Of a DNA stretch of 54,587 bases, positions 37,549-45,929 are shown one piece after another. A program made the position numbers and the translations under genes. Positions within the stretch are counted from its first letter, which is position 1, and each line of letters opens with the position of its first letter. The notes under the pieces are model-generated. The model was given only the letters and a program-made list of their open reading frames with translations. It was not told the DNA's origin and did no database searches. Source of the stretch: a virus; the IMG/VR virus record IMGVR_UViG_3300044712_000372, positions 1 through 54,587 of that record, one strand, 5' to 3'.

Positions 37549-38799
37549 TCAAGAGTAAGTTACAACATCTTCATATCTAGCAATGGACGGGTTAATAAGT
37601 ACCTGAAATTGTCCATGCTTCAATTGGGGATCACTATCAGGATCACCAAACAATTTGTTTTTGCTAATGTTTAGATATCGGACATTTTGTTGTCCAATAT
37701 CGTGCGTTTTACCAATACCTAGAATCCAGTCTGCTTCAGCTTGCTTAGCAGTTTTAGCGTTGGCAACGTGCTCCATAGTGAGGTAACGTACACCTTCTGC
37801 TGTTCCGTCAGCTTGGCATACACCGATGGCTGCGTGGCTATTTTTAGCCAGTTCTCTAGCCCATTGGTAAATAGATCCAAGTCGCAAGTCTTCTCTGTCG
37901 CTAGAAAATCCTTTAATTTTGTCAATTTGATCGTATACAGTAACAATAGGTTGATACTTTTTAATGAGGAGTTCAATGTCTCGCTTACTCAAGGAGGCCT
38001 CATCAATCATAATGAACCTCTCATTAGTGCGCTTGTTAAACTCGTCGTTAAATCGTTTTACATTGCTTAAAAGAACATTTAATGGTACTCCAAAATATGC
38101 TTGGAATACCCGAAGCATCACCTTGCTACCTTGTTCCTCATTGTTCAACCATAGGATACGTCCCTCCATCGATTGTCCAAGAAACGCTGATAGTTCTGAG
38201 GCAAGGAACGTGGTTTTACCTGTTTCTGGTCTTGCAAAGATAAATCCGAAGTCTCCTTTTCGCAGGCTTCCAAGCGAGCGATTAAGGCATTCAAGTCTCC
38301 AACGGAGTCCTTGTTGTTGGTAGGTTTCATTTACAAGTTCTTCAAGGTTTGTGGAAACAACTCTAATTTCATCTTGATGATCGTCCTTGTTGTCTAAGAA
38401 CTTAACTAGGTTGTCTTCCCATCCTGGCTTAACATCATGGCCTTGGCTAATGCTGAACAGTGTCTCAGAGAGCTTTAAAGCCTCTTTGCGCCGCCTAATG
38501 GCATCCAGCATACCCTTGGCTACATCCTCACCAATATCTTCGGCCTGAAGCCGATTAAACAGATCGAGGTAGGTGTCTTTTTCTACGTCTGGGTACTGAG
38601 TGAAGAATGATGCTTGCAGTTCGTCTAGGGTAACACTTCTTTCAACAGAATGTAATAGATTCCCTAAACACACATAAATATAATAAAGTTCTTTATAAGT
38701 TTCTTTGATATATTTAATATCTAAAGAATCTATATAAAGATCATAAATATCTTTATTACATAATATTTTAATTAAAGATAATTCTGGAATATATATAAT
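37549..38799 (-). CDS. DnaB-like replicative helicase, probably non-AUG start
   Basis: RecA-fold helicase domain: Walker A ARPETGKTTFLASE, Walker B TVYDQIDKIKGF, sensor EADWILGIGKTH. The N-terminal region is mostly helical. The frame remains open and protein-like upstream of the GTG at 38673 (IPELSLIKILCNKDIYDLYI, then KYIKETYKELYYIY) back to an AAGGAG at 38802-38807, so translation probably starts at ATT 38799, ATA 38796 or ATT 38790, giving about 413-416 residues. No ATG, GTG or TTG exists between that site and 38673. The N-terminal extension has the sequence texture of phage DnaB N-domains. Confidence 0.75.
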   Translation of the reverse strand: MIYIPELSLIKILCNKDIYDLYIDSLDIKYIKETYKELYYIYVCLGNLLHSVERSVTLDELQASFFTQYPDVEKDTYLDLFNRLQAEDIGEDVAKGMLDAIRRRKEALKLSETLFSISQGHDVKPGWEDNLVKFLDNKDDHQDEIRVVSTNLEELVNETYQQQGLRWRLECLNRSLGSLRKGDFGFIFARPETGKTTFLASELSAFLGQSMEGRILWLNNEEQGSKVMLRVFQAYFGVPLNVLLSNVKRFNDEFNKRTNERFIMIDEASLSKRDIELLIKKYQPIVTVYDQIDKIKGFSSDREDLRLGSIYQWARELAKNSHAAIGVCQADGTAEGVRYLTMEHVANAKTAKQAEADWILGIGKTHDIGQQNVRYLNISKNKLFGDPDSDPQLKHGQFQVLINPSIARYEDVVTYS

Positions 38800-38805
38800 A
38801 ACTCC

Positions 38806-39084
38806 TTAAATACTATTAATAGTTTTATTGTACCACATGTCTTCCTTCTTGTCAAGAGGGGGTAGTTCTTCCTTTGGGAACTCACCTAGGGGGCCACACA
38901 GCATAGCGTAGGCCTTCCCATGTCTCTCATCCAAGACAACACCACCAACATTGTAGCACTGATTGAACAAGAAGTCAACCCCTTGTACAAAGCCCTGACG
39001 ATTTCCAAGCCACCATCCTTCTGCTAAGCCCACAGTTAGCATAAGTACAGCGATAACAATTCTGTTTAAGAAAAAATTTTTCAT
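38806..39084 (-). CDS. Secreted or membrane-anchored hypothetical protein (92 aa)
   Basis: An N-terminal signal-anchor-like helix (NRIVIAVLMLTVGLAEGWW) followed by a soluble domain with two cysteines (NQCYNVGGVVLDERHGKAYA; MLCGPLGEFPKEELPPLDKK). It could be a periplasmic or superinfection-exclusion type protein. It lies between helicase and primase genes, which gives no functional clue. Confidence 0.55.
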   Translation of the reverse strand: MKNFFLNRIVIAVLMLTVGLAEGWWLGNRQGFVQGVDFLFNQCYNVGGVVLDERHGKAYAMLCGPLGEFPKEELPPLDKKEDMWYNKTINSI

Positions 39085-39329
39085 CAGAGAAGTTCCTCCA
39101 CATTTTTAAGAGCTTCTTTAGTGTAATTTTCTATCAATCTTTTTACTTCTTCCTTTGTAGTAGGAATCCAGTAGGCACTGTCACACATACTTTTTCCTTT
39201 ACTTTTATTGTATCTAGAATCTAAAACTCTACGAAGATGAATGCATTTACCAGAACCACAACCATCAGTAATGTCTTCAATAATGTGAAGACCTTTTTCA
39301 TATGCATAACCAATGTCACCAATTTTCAT
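39084..39329 (-). CDS. Hypothetical protein (81 aa)
   Basis: A small alpha/beta protein with three Cys (DGCGSGKCIHLRRVLDSRYN; MCDSAYWIPTTKEEVKRLIE) that might bind a metal. Start and stop overlap the neighbouring genes by a few bases. No known family. Confidence 0.5.
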   Translation of the reverse strand: MKIGDIGYAYEKGLHIIEDITDGCGSGKCIHLRRVLDSRYNKSKGKSMCDSAYWIPTTKEEVKRLIENYTKEALKNVEELL

Positions 39330-40048
39330 AATAAAAGTTCTTTAATTGTTTCTAACGTACACGATTTAGGATCATCTTTTGTGAACATCGTAAGGACAGG
39401 TCTGTTTGTAAGTAGCTGGAGTTTTGCTACTGTTTTAGCCACAAATCCTTTTTGATCTTCATCAAGCCACAAAACTATTGGACGCTGACTTCCGTCTCGT
39501 AAAAAATATGTGTGGGCTGGATGTATTGTGGTGCCAAAAAGACACACACACTCAGCAACTTGTCCTACTTTATGACAAGAAATTATGTCTTCAACTAGCA
39601 CCGACACTGGGGAGGAAACGGCCAGTGAAACGCATTCAACTGAGTCGTGACATCGACCCCTTGTGAACCATTTTTTTCCTCCTCTGTCTTCGTCGATGAG
39701 TCGTCCTTGGCTAAAGGTTGGACTCTTGGGATCTCCCATGAGTATGTAGAGTCTTCCTTCTTTTTCAGAATAGCCGACACGTTCTTTCCAGTAGGAGTAG
39801 GAGAGTCCGTATTGGAGGAGCCATTTCCACGCTCTTGTTGGAACTTCTCTGGAGAAGTCAGCAGGTAACACTTTTGAGTCATTGGGTATTTCCTTTGTTT
39901 TAAATGGAGTAAAGGGTCCATTCTCATGGTAGCCACAGGCAAAGCAATGTGCACTACCATCTGAATAATGTACTAAATTATCCCCACTTGAGTCCTTTCC
40001 ACGGGATACGCACATCGGGCATCGAGTGCGTTTTTTCACTTGTTTCAT
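39326..40048 (-). CDS. DNA primase, T7 gp4-like primase domain
   Basis: 240 residues. The N-terminal zinc finger is TRCPMCVSRGKDSSGDN and SAHCFACGYHENGPFTP (two CxxC pairs). The TOPRIM fold follows, with the Glu in SVLVEDIISCHKVGQV and the DxD-type motif in VLWLDEDQKGF. It makes RNA primers for the leading and lagging strands. Unlike T7 gp4 the helicase is a separate gene (37549). The start has only a weak ribosome site and overlaps the preceding gene. Confidence 0.85.
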   Translation of the reverse strand: MKQVKKRTRCPMCVSRGKDSSGDNLVHYSDGSAHCFACGYHENGPFTPFKTKEIPNDSKVLPADFSREVPTRAWKWLLQYGLSYSYWKERVGYSEKEGRLYILMGDPKSPTFSQGRLIDEDRGGKKWFTRGRCHDSVECVSLAVSSPVSVLVEDIISCHKVGQVAECVCLFGTTIHPAHTYFLRDGSQRPIVLWLDEDQKGFVAKTVAKLQLLTNRPVLTMFTKDDPKSCTLETIKELLL

Positions 40049-40292
40049 TGGTAAAAATTACTAAAACATTTCTTGGATAAGTCCCATGATCTGGAGACAT
40101 GTTCACTGCTGGCTGAGAAATAAATAAGATTTTTCCCGGATAATTATTTACGAAAAAATCATAGTAGCTTTCTTGATCAGGCCCAAAAATAAGCATTCCT
40201 GTATGTGGTTTGCTTAAAGCATCTTTATGAAAGCTAAAAGACTTTCCCCATTCGTGTTTAATAAAATGGTAAGTTGCATAATTCTTTACCAT
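39978..40292 (-). CDS. Duplicated-cassette protein, copy A (104 aa)
   Basis: Related to the protein at 40545-40829: PGKILFISQPAVNM, then PRNVLVIFTNE here against KGIKILYVSPLARNM, then HNILVIFEKEN there. Alternating beta strands and aromatic residues suggest a compact alpha/beta fold. Overlaps primase by 70 bases and the partner zinc-ribbon gene by 7. Function unknown. Confidence 0.6.
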   Translation of the reverse strand: MVKNYATYHFIKHEWGKSFSFHKDALSKPHTGMLIFGPDQESYYDFFVNNYPGKILFISQPAVNMSPDHGTYPRNVLVIFTNETSEKTHSMPDVRIPWKGLKWG

Positions 40293-40558
40293 TCTTCGTC
40301 TCCATATTCATCTTCTTGATATCCACGACCTTGTCGTTCGATGTCATCATCCGTCATGGTAGAAATAATAAACACACCTAAAGGACCATGAGGAGTTTCC
40401 ACAATAGTTTTTACTTGGTGTGGGTGCCAAGGCTCAATATTAATGTTTGTGGTTAACATAATTCCCTGCACTTCGTCAATATCTCGTTCGCCATCAAAGA
40501 ATTCAGAACCACAGCAGGAACAAAAAGACTGTCCACTAGACAAATCAACTAACGTCAT
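40286..40558 (-). CDS. Duplicated zinc-ribbon protein, copy A (90 aa)
   Basis: Has a CSCCGSEFFDGERDIDE zinc-type cluster and the motif IVETPHGPLGVFIIST, both matched in the copy at 40829-41062. The C-terminal tail is acidic (DEYGDEEW). The start at 40558 (MTLVDLSSGQ) is followed by a plausible ribosome arrangement and overlaps the previous gene. It forms a two-gene unit with 39978-40292. Confidence 0.6.
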   Translation of the reverse strand: MTLVDLSSGQSFCSCCGSEFFDGERDIDEVQGIMLTTNINIEPWHPHQVKTIVETPHGPLGVFIISTMTDDDIERQGRGYQEDEYGDEEW

Positions 40559-40829
40559 TTTCTTTCTCAAAGATTACCAAGATATTATGCCCGTCCTTTT
40601 TGTCGTAATTCATATTACGTGCTAAAGGTGACACATAAAGAATCTTTATTCCCTTCTTTGGGGTATTTTCTAAGAAAAATTTATATTCTTTCTCCTGACC
40701 ATATTCCATAGAAAAAACTAGAAGACCGCCAGCTTTGTGATCGTTTTTAAACTCTTTTGGGATAGTGAAACGAAGAGGTTTTTTCCATTCATTCCATACC
40801 CAGTCGGCAACACTGTAGTCAGTAAACAT
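40545..40829 (-). CDS. Duplicated-cassette protein, copy B (94 aa)
   Basis: The core (KAGGLLVFSMEYGQEKEYKF, then GIKILYVSPLARNM, then HNILVIFEKEN) matches copy A at 39978-40292 over most of its length. Overlapping start/stop with the following zinc-ribbon copy A shows the same genetic arrangement as copy A with primase. Confidence 0.6.
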   Translation of the reverse strand: MFTDYSVADWVWNEWKKPLRFTIPKEFKNDHKAGGLLVFSMEYGQEKEYKFFLENTPKKGIKILYVSPLARNMNYDKKDGHNILVIFEKENDVS

Positions 40830-41062
40830 TAATAACCTTTTTTAATATGAACAGTAAGTGGGCCTTGGCTAGTTTCAACATGGACAATACATTCTTTTTT
40901 AGTATCTATTTGTTTTCCAAGAGCACCTTCAGATACTTTAATGCCATATTTTCCACGAGGGCCAGCACCGCCAGTGCCTCCGGAATTCCGATTAATAATC
41001 ATTCCACAGCAGGAACAAGGCAGATCACCTTCATAACGTTGTTTAAGATACTTCATCATCAT
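40829..41062 (-). CDS. Duplicated zinc-ribbon protein, copy B (77 aa)
   Basis: Contains LPCSCCGMIINRNSGGTGGA and HVETSQGPLTVHIKKG, homologous to copy A at 40286-40558, with a Gly-rich insertion. The stop overlaps the start of partner copy B (TAATG). Zinc-binding is inferred from the CxC/CC cysteines. Confidence 0.6.
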   Translation of the reverse strand: MMMKYLKQRYEGDLPCSCCGMIINRNSGGTGGAGPRGKYGIKVSEGALGKQIDTKKECIVHVETSQGPLTVHIKKGY

Positions 41063-41246
41063 CTTCCTGAATAGATTCTAAATCATCTTCTACATTATCA
41101 AATTCAGACAAATCGTCTCGACCAATAGTGGGAATACCAGTTCCCTCCAAGCATTTAAGACAAGTATCTAGAAATTCTCTCGTCTCTGCATGACGTAGAG
41201 TAGATTCATAATCATTTAAATTTCGATTACAGCATACACAACGCAT
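41043..41246 (-). CDS. Zinc-ribbon phage protein (67 aa)
   Basis: N-terminal RCVCCNRNLNDYESTLRHAE then FLDTCLKCLEGTGIPTIG gives two CxxC pairs, a pattern seen in several phages. The C-terminus is strongly acidic. Often near replication or transcription-control genes, but no defined function. Confidence 0.65.
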   Translation of the reverse strand: MRCVCCNRNLNDYESTLRHAETREFLDTCLKCLEGTGIPTIGRDDLSEFDNVEDDLESIQEDDDEVS

Positions 41247-41476
41247 TACTTTTCTCCTAGATATTTATCAGGACGACATGTTAGCCACACAACAGGAGGG
41301 TGAAACCGATTTGTTTTACCTTCAGAATTAATAGTATCAATTACTTTAGTTATTTTATACCTATAAAACCAAACAGTACCATCAGGGGATTTATAAACCC
41401 GGGAAATTCCGTGATCACAAGAATTTTCCCAATAAACATAGTCCCACCCAAATAGTATGTTAAAAATTCGCCACAT
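41246..41476 (-). CDS. Hypothetical protein (76 aa)
   Basis: Start at 41476 (MWRIFNILFGWDYVYW) chosen for an AGGAG ribosome site. Aromatic-rich beta protein (RVYKSPDGTVWFYRYKITK). The stop overlaps the zinc-ribbon ATG (TAATG). Function unknown. Confidence 0.55.
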   Translation of the reverse strand: MWRIFNILFGWDYVYWENSCDHGISRVYKSPDGTVWFYRYKITKVIDTINSEGKTNRFHPPVVWLTCRPDKYLGEK

Positions 41477-41700
41477 TAAATATTCTCCTGTGCTGCTTTC
41501 CAAGAACATTTCATAATATATTTGACTGAATCAGCATCGTCGCCAGAACAACATTCAGCATGACGACCAGCCCAACCGGACTGAACATACCATTCCTCAA
41601 ACGTAAGCTTCTTCTTTTCCGGAGGAGTTTGTTTTGGAAAACTTATGTCTTCATGCTTTCTAGCAATGTAATCAGCAAGAGTTTTATCTTTCTTATTCAT
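41476..41700 (-). CDS. Hypothetical protein (74 aa)
   Basis: Charged helical start (MNKKDKTLADYIARKHEDIS) and a Cys/Trp-containing C-terminal half (EEWYVQSGWAGRHAECCSGD). The ATG at 41700 overlaps the previous stop (ATGA); the stop overlaps the next start (TAATG). Similar small proteins with a WYVQSG-like motif occur in other phages with unknown function. Confidence 0.55.
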   Translation of the reverse strand: MNKKDKTLADYIARKHEDISFPKQTPPEKKKLTFEEWYVQSGWAGRHAECCSGDDADSVKYIMKCSWKAAQENI

Positions 41701-41879
41701 TCCGGAGAGCCCCATACTTGTTTGTTACATTTTTCACAACGCCAAGCACCACTAAATTCATTATTGTGAGACGAAAATAACGGATACCATTTATGTTGAC
41801 AAGGCTGTTTTTCTTTCTGGAGAGTAACACTGGCCCCAGGAGTTTTAGTGTCGTTACGACCACTCTTATGCATTCCCAT
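41697..41879 (-). CDS. Small zinc-binding candidate (60 aa)
   Basis: Contains QPCQHKWYPLFSSHNNEFSG then AWRCEKCNKQVWGSPE, so C-x-H and C-x-x-C could bind one zinc. Basic N-terminus. Overlaps both neighbours by a few bases. No recognised family. Confidence 0.55.
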   Translation of the reverse strand: MGMHKSGRNDTKTPGASVTLQKEKQPCQHKWYPLFSSHNNEFSGAWRCEKCNKQVWGSPE

Positions 41880-42804
41880 ACAGCTCTTCTCCTTGTTTCT
41901 TAAAAATATCCCAAGCTTCTAAGAGAAGGGTTTCTGGAACTTGCTTTTGACCAGCCTTCTTCATGAAAATATTTGATTTTTCAAGAATCTCAACTCCCAG
42001 GGATTTCATAACTTCATTGAAATAATCAGTCTCAATGACTCCAACCTTGGAGTTATATCCATCAGGCAAAGACATCATGTCTTGTACACTCATGGGAATA
42101 GATGTACCAAACACATACTCATTAAACGGTCTGGTATATCCGTAGCCTTCTGCCCAAGTACCACCAGAGATTTTAATGGGGGCTTTAGCCGCAAATCTAC
42201 GTTTGTCTAGGGTATGACCATAAGCTACATAGTAGGCTCTAGGATCATCATAAGTCCAATACCACGGAAGACGGAACATACCACCAGTTATCCCAGAGAA
42301 TTTAAGTAGGTGGTAAAGCACTGTTGGATCAGTGTTCATATCAGTTAAGATAAAGAAATTTTTCTTTACAATGAAAGAGCCTTCTTTACCTATACCAGAC
42401 ACCCACGGGGACTCTTGAGAAAGAGCCCAGTCCCAATACACTGGATTATTCTGTCTGTGATTTTCCCCGTAAGGTAAAGAAATATAAACAATTTCTCCAT
42501 CAGGGAACACAAGAGGAAAATCGCTTGGGAAATAAGAATTCATTGAGTATTTTTCCCCATGAATGACTTTATACTTACACAAGCCGCCATAACACGGCAT
42601 GTTTTTCATCCAATAAGTTAAATACTCATCTTCAACTTTTACCGTAATGGCATAGTTAAGGCCACGGCCACCGACTTCAGTAAAAAAATACTCAATAGCC
42701 GAAAGAGCTTCTTCTTTAGTAGTACTACGAATAAATTCGTAATCTTGTTTCTTAGGCGCAGACGCATTAGGAGGAAGAATCCAGCTTTTAGTTTCGATTT
42801 TCAT
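41866..42804 (-). CDS. Hypothetical protein linked to the peptide-ligase cluster (312 aa)
   Basis: 312 residues, alpha/beta with many aromatic residues (RSTTKEEALSAIEYFFTEVG; SGITGGMFRLPWYWTYDDPR; AEGYGYTRPFNEYVFGTSIP). I recognise no family. The stop-start overlap with the ATP-grasp gene at 42801 (ATGA) implies joint expression, so it may be the substrate, carrier or receptor of the modification system. Confidence 0.6.
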   Translation of the reverse strand: MKIETKSWILPPNASAPKKQDYEFIRSTTKEEALSAIEYFFTEVGGRGLNYAITVKVEDEYLTYWMKNMPCYGGLCKYKVIHGEKYSMNSYFPSDFPLVFPDGEIVYISLPYGENHRQNNPVYWDWALSQESPWVSGIGKEGSFIVKKNFFILTDMNTDPTVLYHLLKFSGITGGMFRLPWYWTYDDPRAYYVAYGHTLDKRRFAAKAPIKISGGTWAEGYGYTRPFNEYVFGTSIPMSVQDMMSLPDGYNSKVGVIETDYFNEVMKSLGVEILEKSNIFMKKAGQKQVPETLLLEAWDIFKKQGEELYGNA

Positions 42805-43517
42805 ACAAGTTTCTCCAGAGCTTCAACATACTTATCCACGGTAGTTCCCATTAGACCCGGGCGGCTGTTTACTTCGAGAACATAGAGTTTATCACGTTTC
42901 TCATTATAGATGATGTCAACTGCACCATACTGGTAACCCACAGCCGCAACTGCTGCGCAGGCAAGTTCATTAATACCAGTAGGGGGGACAACACCATTAC
43001 GAGTATAGACGTAACCATTAGAAACATTACGAATATGAGTGTCCCGAGTATCCTCAGCAAAGTCACGCTTTTTCTTCTTTTGTTGAACGTCAATTACTTG
43101 TCCATTAAACACATGGACTCGGTATTCTGCCTTTTTAGGAATATATGCCGTGTAGAGAGGAGCTTGAGGCGGATTAGGTGTAGTCTCCACGTCAAACTCG
43201 ACAATGCCTCTGCCAGAGGTACTGTTAATAAGGGTCCGTGCAAAAACAGTTTTACTGCCCAGCTCCCCAATTTCATTTCGATTAGTAGTAAACGCTGGTG
43301 CAGAAACAGAATGTTCCTTAAAACTACGGAATTGCTCCACCTTGTCCAGCGTTTGCTTAGTGACATAAAAAACCTTTTTACCTCTGCGTTGATGATCGTC
43401 CCCTTTTTCCGGAGAACATCTAACAACTCGAAGACCCTTTGCTTGAAGACCCTGTTGTAGGGTCTTAGCAAACTTAGAACCAACAGGCTTAACAGCAATA
43501 AATAAATCAGTTCGCAT
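42801..43517 (-). CDS. ATP-grasp carboxylate-amine ligase
   Basis: 238 residues, a compact ATP-grasp. SKTVFARTLINSTSGRGIVE forms the nucleotide-binding loop, KKAEYRVHVFNGQVIDVQQK the central strand with Arg, and YVLEVNSRPGLMGTT the metal-binding E-x-N motif (about 210-224). The family uses ATP to activate a carboxylate as acyl-phosphate and joins it to an amine, as in RimK and D-Ala-D-Ala ligase. The start at 43517 has GGAG upstream and overlaps the glutamine amidotransferase gene by 11 bases. Confidence 0.8.
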   Translation of the reverse strand: MRTDLFIAVKPVGSKFAKTLQQGLQAKGLRVVRCSPEKGDDHQRRGKKVFYVTKQTLDKVEQFRSFKEHSVSAPAFTTNRNEIGELGSKTVFARTLINSTSGRGIVEFDVETTPNPPQAPLYTAYIPKKAEYRVHVFNGQVIDVQQKKKKRDFAEDTRDTHIRNVSNGYVYTRNGVVPPTGINELACAAVAAVGYQYGAVDIIYNEKRDKLYVLEVNSRPGLMGTTVDKYVEALEKLV

Positions 43518-44844
43518 AATGAGTTTCTCCACTAACACACCAATCAATCATGTTCTTGCTAAGATTCACCGGCCATGCCGACATTACAGGAATATTGGGA
43601 TCGGCACCTTGGCCTCTAGTAATTACAGGATTACCTAAAGAGGCTAATAGTTCGTAGTTTTTCACATACTCTTCTACCTCCCCAACGCTACCCCTAACCA
43701 CAGCGTACACAGGAATACGGTCAGTAATGCCATGACAAGACTGAACAAACCCATAGAGGTAGAAGAAGTTGCAGTTGTCTTTGTACGACGCCATTTCCCA
43801 TCCACTCCATTGGATGATGACTTGCTTGTTATTCTCTTGTTTGAGGGCTTCGTTAATCTTGTCACGCTGATCTGTGGTGAGGGTGATTCCTGGGAAGTGT
43901 TTAGCAAATCCGAAACTAATTGACATATGGTTGGCGTCGAGGGCCGAGATTGTGTGGTAGCCCTCTTCGAAACCATAGAATTGTAGTCCGTTACTGGTAA
44001 CTTTACGAAAAGAACTGGTGTGTTCAGTAATAGCCCCCGAGGTGCTCTCTCCACTCTTGCCACCACTCTGACTCTGCTGGGGCCATACCTGTACCGCAAA
44101 AGGGCGGACAGTGCCCTTATAGGCAATATCCAGCTTGGTTTTGGTTATCGTGTAGTCTTCCCTCGGACCAGCAGAAAAATCAAATTTAATGTGAGTACCA
44201 ACAGGGACTTCCTTCGGTGCGTGTTTAAAGTTAATGTCGTGCCGGTCGCAGGCGGCATACATAATACCCCACTCACTAAAGAAAAACAACGAACCTAAAG
44301 TATCTTCAGTCCACCACAAAGGACGCTCGTGGTTTCTGATAATGTTTAGGGATTTTTCTTTATCATTCCACCAAACCAATACATAGGCTGCATTGATTTT
44401 TTGTAGAGCAGTTTCCAGTTCACCGGGATGTTCTGCAATAACGTGAGCAACTGCTTCAGTATCCACCTCAGTATTCTTATGATGCTTGTGGTCACCCACA
44501 TAAGTACCATTCTGAAGGAGAACAATGTGATTATCCACGATGAAAGGATGGCTATTTTCATCCTTTTTGACTCCTCGGGTAGCAGCACGATTGTGCCCAA
44601 AGGCCCACCGACTATTACCAAAGAGTTCCTGAGACATGGTTTTAGCTTCCGGCTTACCAAGGAATTCCCACGCCGGGGAGGCTTCCTTCATAATCACAGT
44701 TTCACCATTGTTTCTCCCATACATGACACCAGTACCATCAGTACCGCGTAGAGCGTCAATGTAAAGACCATCCATGAACGCATCACGCTCATCAGTAGAA
44801 AAACCAACCTTAGACTTAGGAATAATTCCAACAATACCACACAT
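43507..44844 (-). CDS. Class II glutamine amidotransferase-like protein
   Basis: 445 residues. Starts MCGIVGIIPKS; Cys2 becomes the N-terminal nucleophile as in GATase II (Ntn) enzymes. WAFGHNRAATRGVKKDENSH matches the conserved R and His region, and IVLLQNGTYVGDHKHHKNTE the GDxx/NG region. It releases ammonia from glutamine, usually for transfer to a partner. The C-terminal half (about 220-445) is not a synthetase or isomerase domain that I recognise; it may dock with the ATP-grasp or amidoligase proteins encoded next to it. Confidence 0.8.
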   Translation of the reverse strand: MCGIVGIIPKSKVGFSTDERDAFMDGLYIDALRGTDGTGVMYGRNNGETVIMKEASPAWEFLGKPEAKTMSQELFGNSRWAFGHNRAATRGVKKDENSHPFIVDNHIVLLQNGTYVGDHKHHKNTEVDTEAVAHVIAEHPGELETALQKINAAYVLVWWNDKEKSLNIIRNHERPLWWTEDTLGSLFFFSEWGIMYAACDRHDINFKHAPKEVPVGTHIKFDFSAGPREDYTITKTKLDIAYKGTVRPFAVQVWPQQSQSGGKSGESTSGAITEHTSSFRKVTSNGLQFYGFEEGYHTISALDANHMSISFGFAKHFPGITLTTDQRDKINEALKQENNKQVIIQWSGWEMASYKDNCNFFYLYGFVQSCHGITDRIPVYAVVRGSVGEVEEYVKNYELLASLGNPVITRGQGADPNIPVMSAWPVNLSKNMIDWCVSGETHYAN

Positions 44845-44849
44845 AATAA

Positions 44850-45929
44850 TTAACCGTTATTTTGTTGAGCTTGAATTTGAGCAATAGTATTTGCAACCCA
44901 CTCATTATTGAACACGTGTGCTGCTGCTGGCGGAAGGATAGTCTGTGTGTTCACAGGGATAGGATTTACTGCATTACCAGTTGTAGGAAGAGGCGCACCT
45001 TGCGCCCAAATATCATAGAATTTCGATCCGCGCGCTGGCTTCGGCTTCCTGGTATCTACAACCGCCTTCATTTCTCTAGCCACATTGTATTTCAGCGCCA
45101 TTACCCCATGCTCCATATCTCGTTCGAGAGTAATAGTAGACAGCGCTTGGCCAAGGAAAAGAGGTACATCACGAAAAACTTCAGCAAAGAATTTTCTATA
45201 TTCACTGCTAGTATTCAGGCTAAGAATACGTTCTCGTAAAGCATCTTTATTGACTGTTTGGGCATACAGCAGCATCGCTGCCAAAATATCACACCAAACC
45301 AAGATTTTAGTATAGTCTACTTGTCCAGCCAAATGGCGGAACTCAATAGTACCTAAATCCCGCATTCTGGTGAGATTCAATGCAGTATATTTTTCCCACT
45401 GCATCCATTTTGCAGCACACACTTGTGGGTCAACACTACAGAAAACGGCGCCTGCTGTAATAGAAGTGTCATGCCAAGGAACGCAGAAAATATTCTTATC
45501 TCGTTCATCCCCCACAAAAGCAAACAAGACTCTTTCAAAGACTTGATACAGCATAAACAGACAGTTCAAATCTTCAAAAGTAACGTCCTGCACATTCATG
45601 TGCACATGGGCGCTGCACCGTTCAGTGAAGTTCTTTTCCGTAAACTGACCCCTCTTGTAAAAAGCTTCCAGTAGTTGTGCAAGAGTAGCACGATTCACAG
45701 GGGCAGTAACAAACTCTGCATTGTACCCCCGCAAACTACCATCTTCCTTGATAGAGATACCAGGAACAGCATAGCTATTCAGCGAGCGCTCATCGTCAAG
45801 ATTCTCAATCTCTAGTTCTACACCAAAGAAGAGCTTATCATTTTTTGGTTTATCAGCCACAGGATAAGCAGAATATCTACCTTCCTTAACTTTGGTCAAG
45901 CCAAAAATTTCCAGAATAGTCTTAGGCAT
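44850..45929 (-). CDS. Amidoligase, COOH-NH2 ligase (Amidoligase_2-like)
   Basis: 359 residues of the glutamine-synthetase-fold amidoligases. Motifs in order: FFGVELEIENLDD (metal-binding Glu), IKEDGSLRGYNAEFVTAPV, RCSAHVHMNVQD (metal-binding His), RMRDLGTIEFRHLAG (Arg for substrate/phosphate). It activates a carboxylate with ATP and forms an amide bond. The start at 45929 (MPKTILEIFGL) follows AAGGTGG and overlaps the previous gene. The C-terminal 60 residues are Pro/Asn/Gln-rich and probably flexible. Confidence 0.8.
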   Translation of the reverse strand: MPKTILEIFGLTKVKEGRYSAYPVADKPKNDKLFFGVELEIENLDDERSLNSYAVPGISIKEDGSLRGYNAEFVTAPVNRATLAQLLEAFYKRGQFTEKNFTERCSAHVHMNVQDVTFEDLNCLFMLYQVFERVLFAFVGDERDKNIFCVPWHDTSITAGAVFCSVDPQVCAAKWMQWEKYTALNLTRMRDLGTIEFRHLAGQVDYTKILVWCDILAAMLLYAQTVNKDALRERILSLNTSSEYRKFFAEVFRDVPLFLGQALSTITLERDMEHGVMALKYNVAREMKAVVDTRKPKPARGSKFYDIWAQGAPLPTTGNAVNPIPVNTQTILPPAAAHVFNNEWVANTIAQIQAQQNNG

